Source of the DNA: Firmicutes bacterium CAG:882
Lineage (GTDB): Bacteria > Bacillota > Clostridia > Lachnospirales > Lachnospiraceae
Assembly: GCA_000435595.1 (NCBI GenBank)
Contig: FR895395.1
Location: forward strand, 1-43,151
Direction: 5' to 3'
DNA: 43,151 nucleotides
The translations under genes and the position numbers were made by a program. The notes under the pieces were generated by a model that saw only the letters and a list, made by a program, of their open reading frames with translations, ran no database searches and was not told the origin of the DNA. Position 1 is the first letter of the stretch; the number at the start of each line of letters is the position of its first letter. Below are positions 42,978 to 43,151 of this stretch, piece by piece.

Positions 42978-43151
42978 TTAGCCTTTAAGCTCTATTCTTG
43001 CAAGCGCTCTCTTGAGTGCGTACTCAGCTCTTGCCACATCAATCTCTCCCTCGTGGGATGAGAGTCTGCGCTCGGCTCGGATTCGAGCCTCGTTGGCACG
43101 ATTGATGTCAATCTCATCCGGCCACTCGGCAATCTCAGCGAGCACCATGAC
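42978..43151 (-). CDS. atpC: ATP synthase epsilon subunit, C-terminal part
   Basis: The last 57 codons of a minus-strand gene that runs off the right edge. The translation contains AEIAEWPDEIDINRANEARI and, further on, IDVARAEYALKRALARIEL, which match the C-terminal helical hairpin of F1F0 ATP synthase epsilon, the rotor subunit that couples and inhibits the enzyme. Length and ending are normal for the subunit. A terminator follows directly, so it is the last gene of the atp operon. Its presence fixes the genomic position of the accessory island. Confidence 0.92.
   Translation of the reverse strand, partial: VMVLAEIAEWPDEIDINRANEARIRAERRLSSHEGEIDVARAEYALKRALARIELKG

Overview
The window is a chromosomal segment from a low- to mid-GC Gram-positive anaerobe, most likely a member of the Clostridia close to Lachnospiraceae. 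The evidence is the paired glgC/glgD genes followed by spoVG, strong AGGAGG-type ribosome binding sites, a type 2 GalT, a pth-mfd pair, an atpC-to-ywmB order as in Firmicutes, and the absence of outer-membrane genes. I do not try to name a genus.

Layout, left to right. 0-2.2 kb (minus): rfbF and rfbG for CDP-6-deoxy-sugar synthesis, behind a structured leader. 2.2-6.7 kb (minus): mfd and pth, separated by a 299-bp palindromic repeat. 6.9-9.2 kb (minus): a lipoprotein with a HExxH motif and a PAP2 phosphatase. 9.2-14.5 kb (plus): a CNNM/CBS transporter-like protein, then a GH43 enzyme, an mscL gene broken by a stop codon, and a GH51 arabinofuranosidase. 14.5-17.1 kb (minus): hflK-hflC, preceded by a textbook promoter, a yybP-ykoY (Mn2+) riboswitch and its terminator, with a repeat lying between riboswitch and genes. 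17.2-19.5 kb: a MATE transporter and a convergent auxin-efflux-type carrier. 19.5-23.5 kb (minus): galK, a glycosyltransferase and galT (Leloir pathway). 23.6-26.4 kb (minus): glgC-glgD-spoVG. 26.6-31.5 kb (plus): murC, a DnaA-box cluster, a DnaD-domain gene, a DnaC/DnaI-like loader and a PRPP synthetase. 31.6-39 kb (minus): class A PBP, asnS, a large exported protein of unknown function and a YwmB-like gene. 39.2-42.9 kb: an AT-rich accessory island. The window ends with the 3' end of atpC.

The most interesting part is the island between ywmB and atpC. It encodes a 626-residue regulator that is an internal tandem duplication of an HTH-plus-helical-repeat module. Its stop codon overlaps that of a convergent 48-codon gene for an exported pro-peptide. 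The peptide gene is divergent from a gene for a secreted caspase-like (CHAT-type) protein followed by a second exported protein, and between them lies a perfect 24-bp inverted repeat. Promoter-like hexamers are placed symmetrically on the two arms. This looks like a self-contained peptide-signalling cassette of the RRNPP type with an unusual receptor. The CHAT gene carries an in-frame TAA, so the output may be decayed.

Two families of palindromic, MITE-like repeats are scattered through the window. One copy of each is flanked by a perfect 10-bp direct repeat, which is good evidence of past transposition. Copies sit between pth and mfd, at the ribosome binding site of the GH43 gene, and between the Mn riboswitch and hflK. 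Two genes (mscL and the CHAT gene) are interrupted by single in-frame TAA codons.
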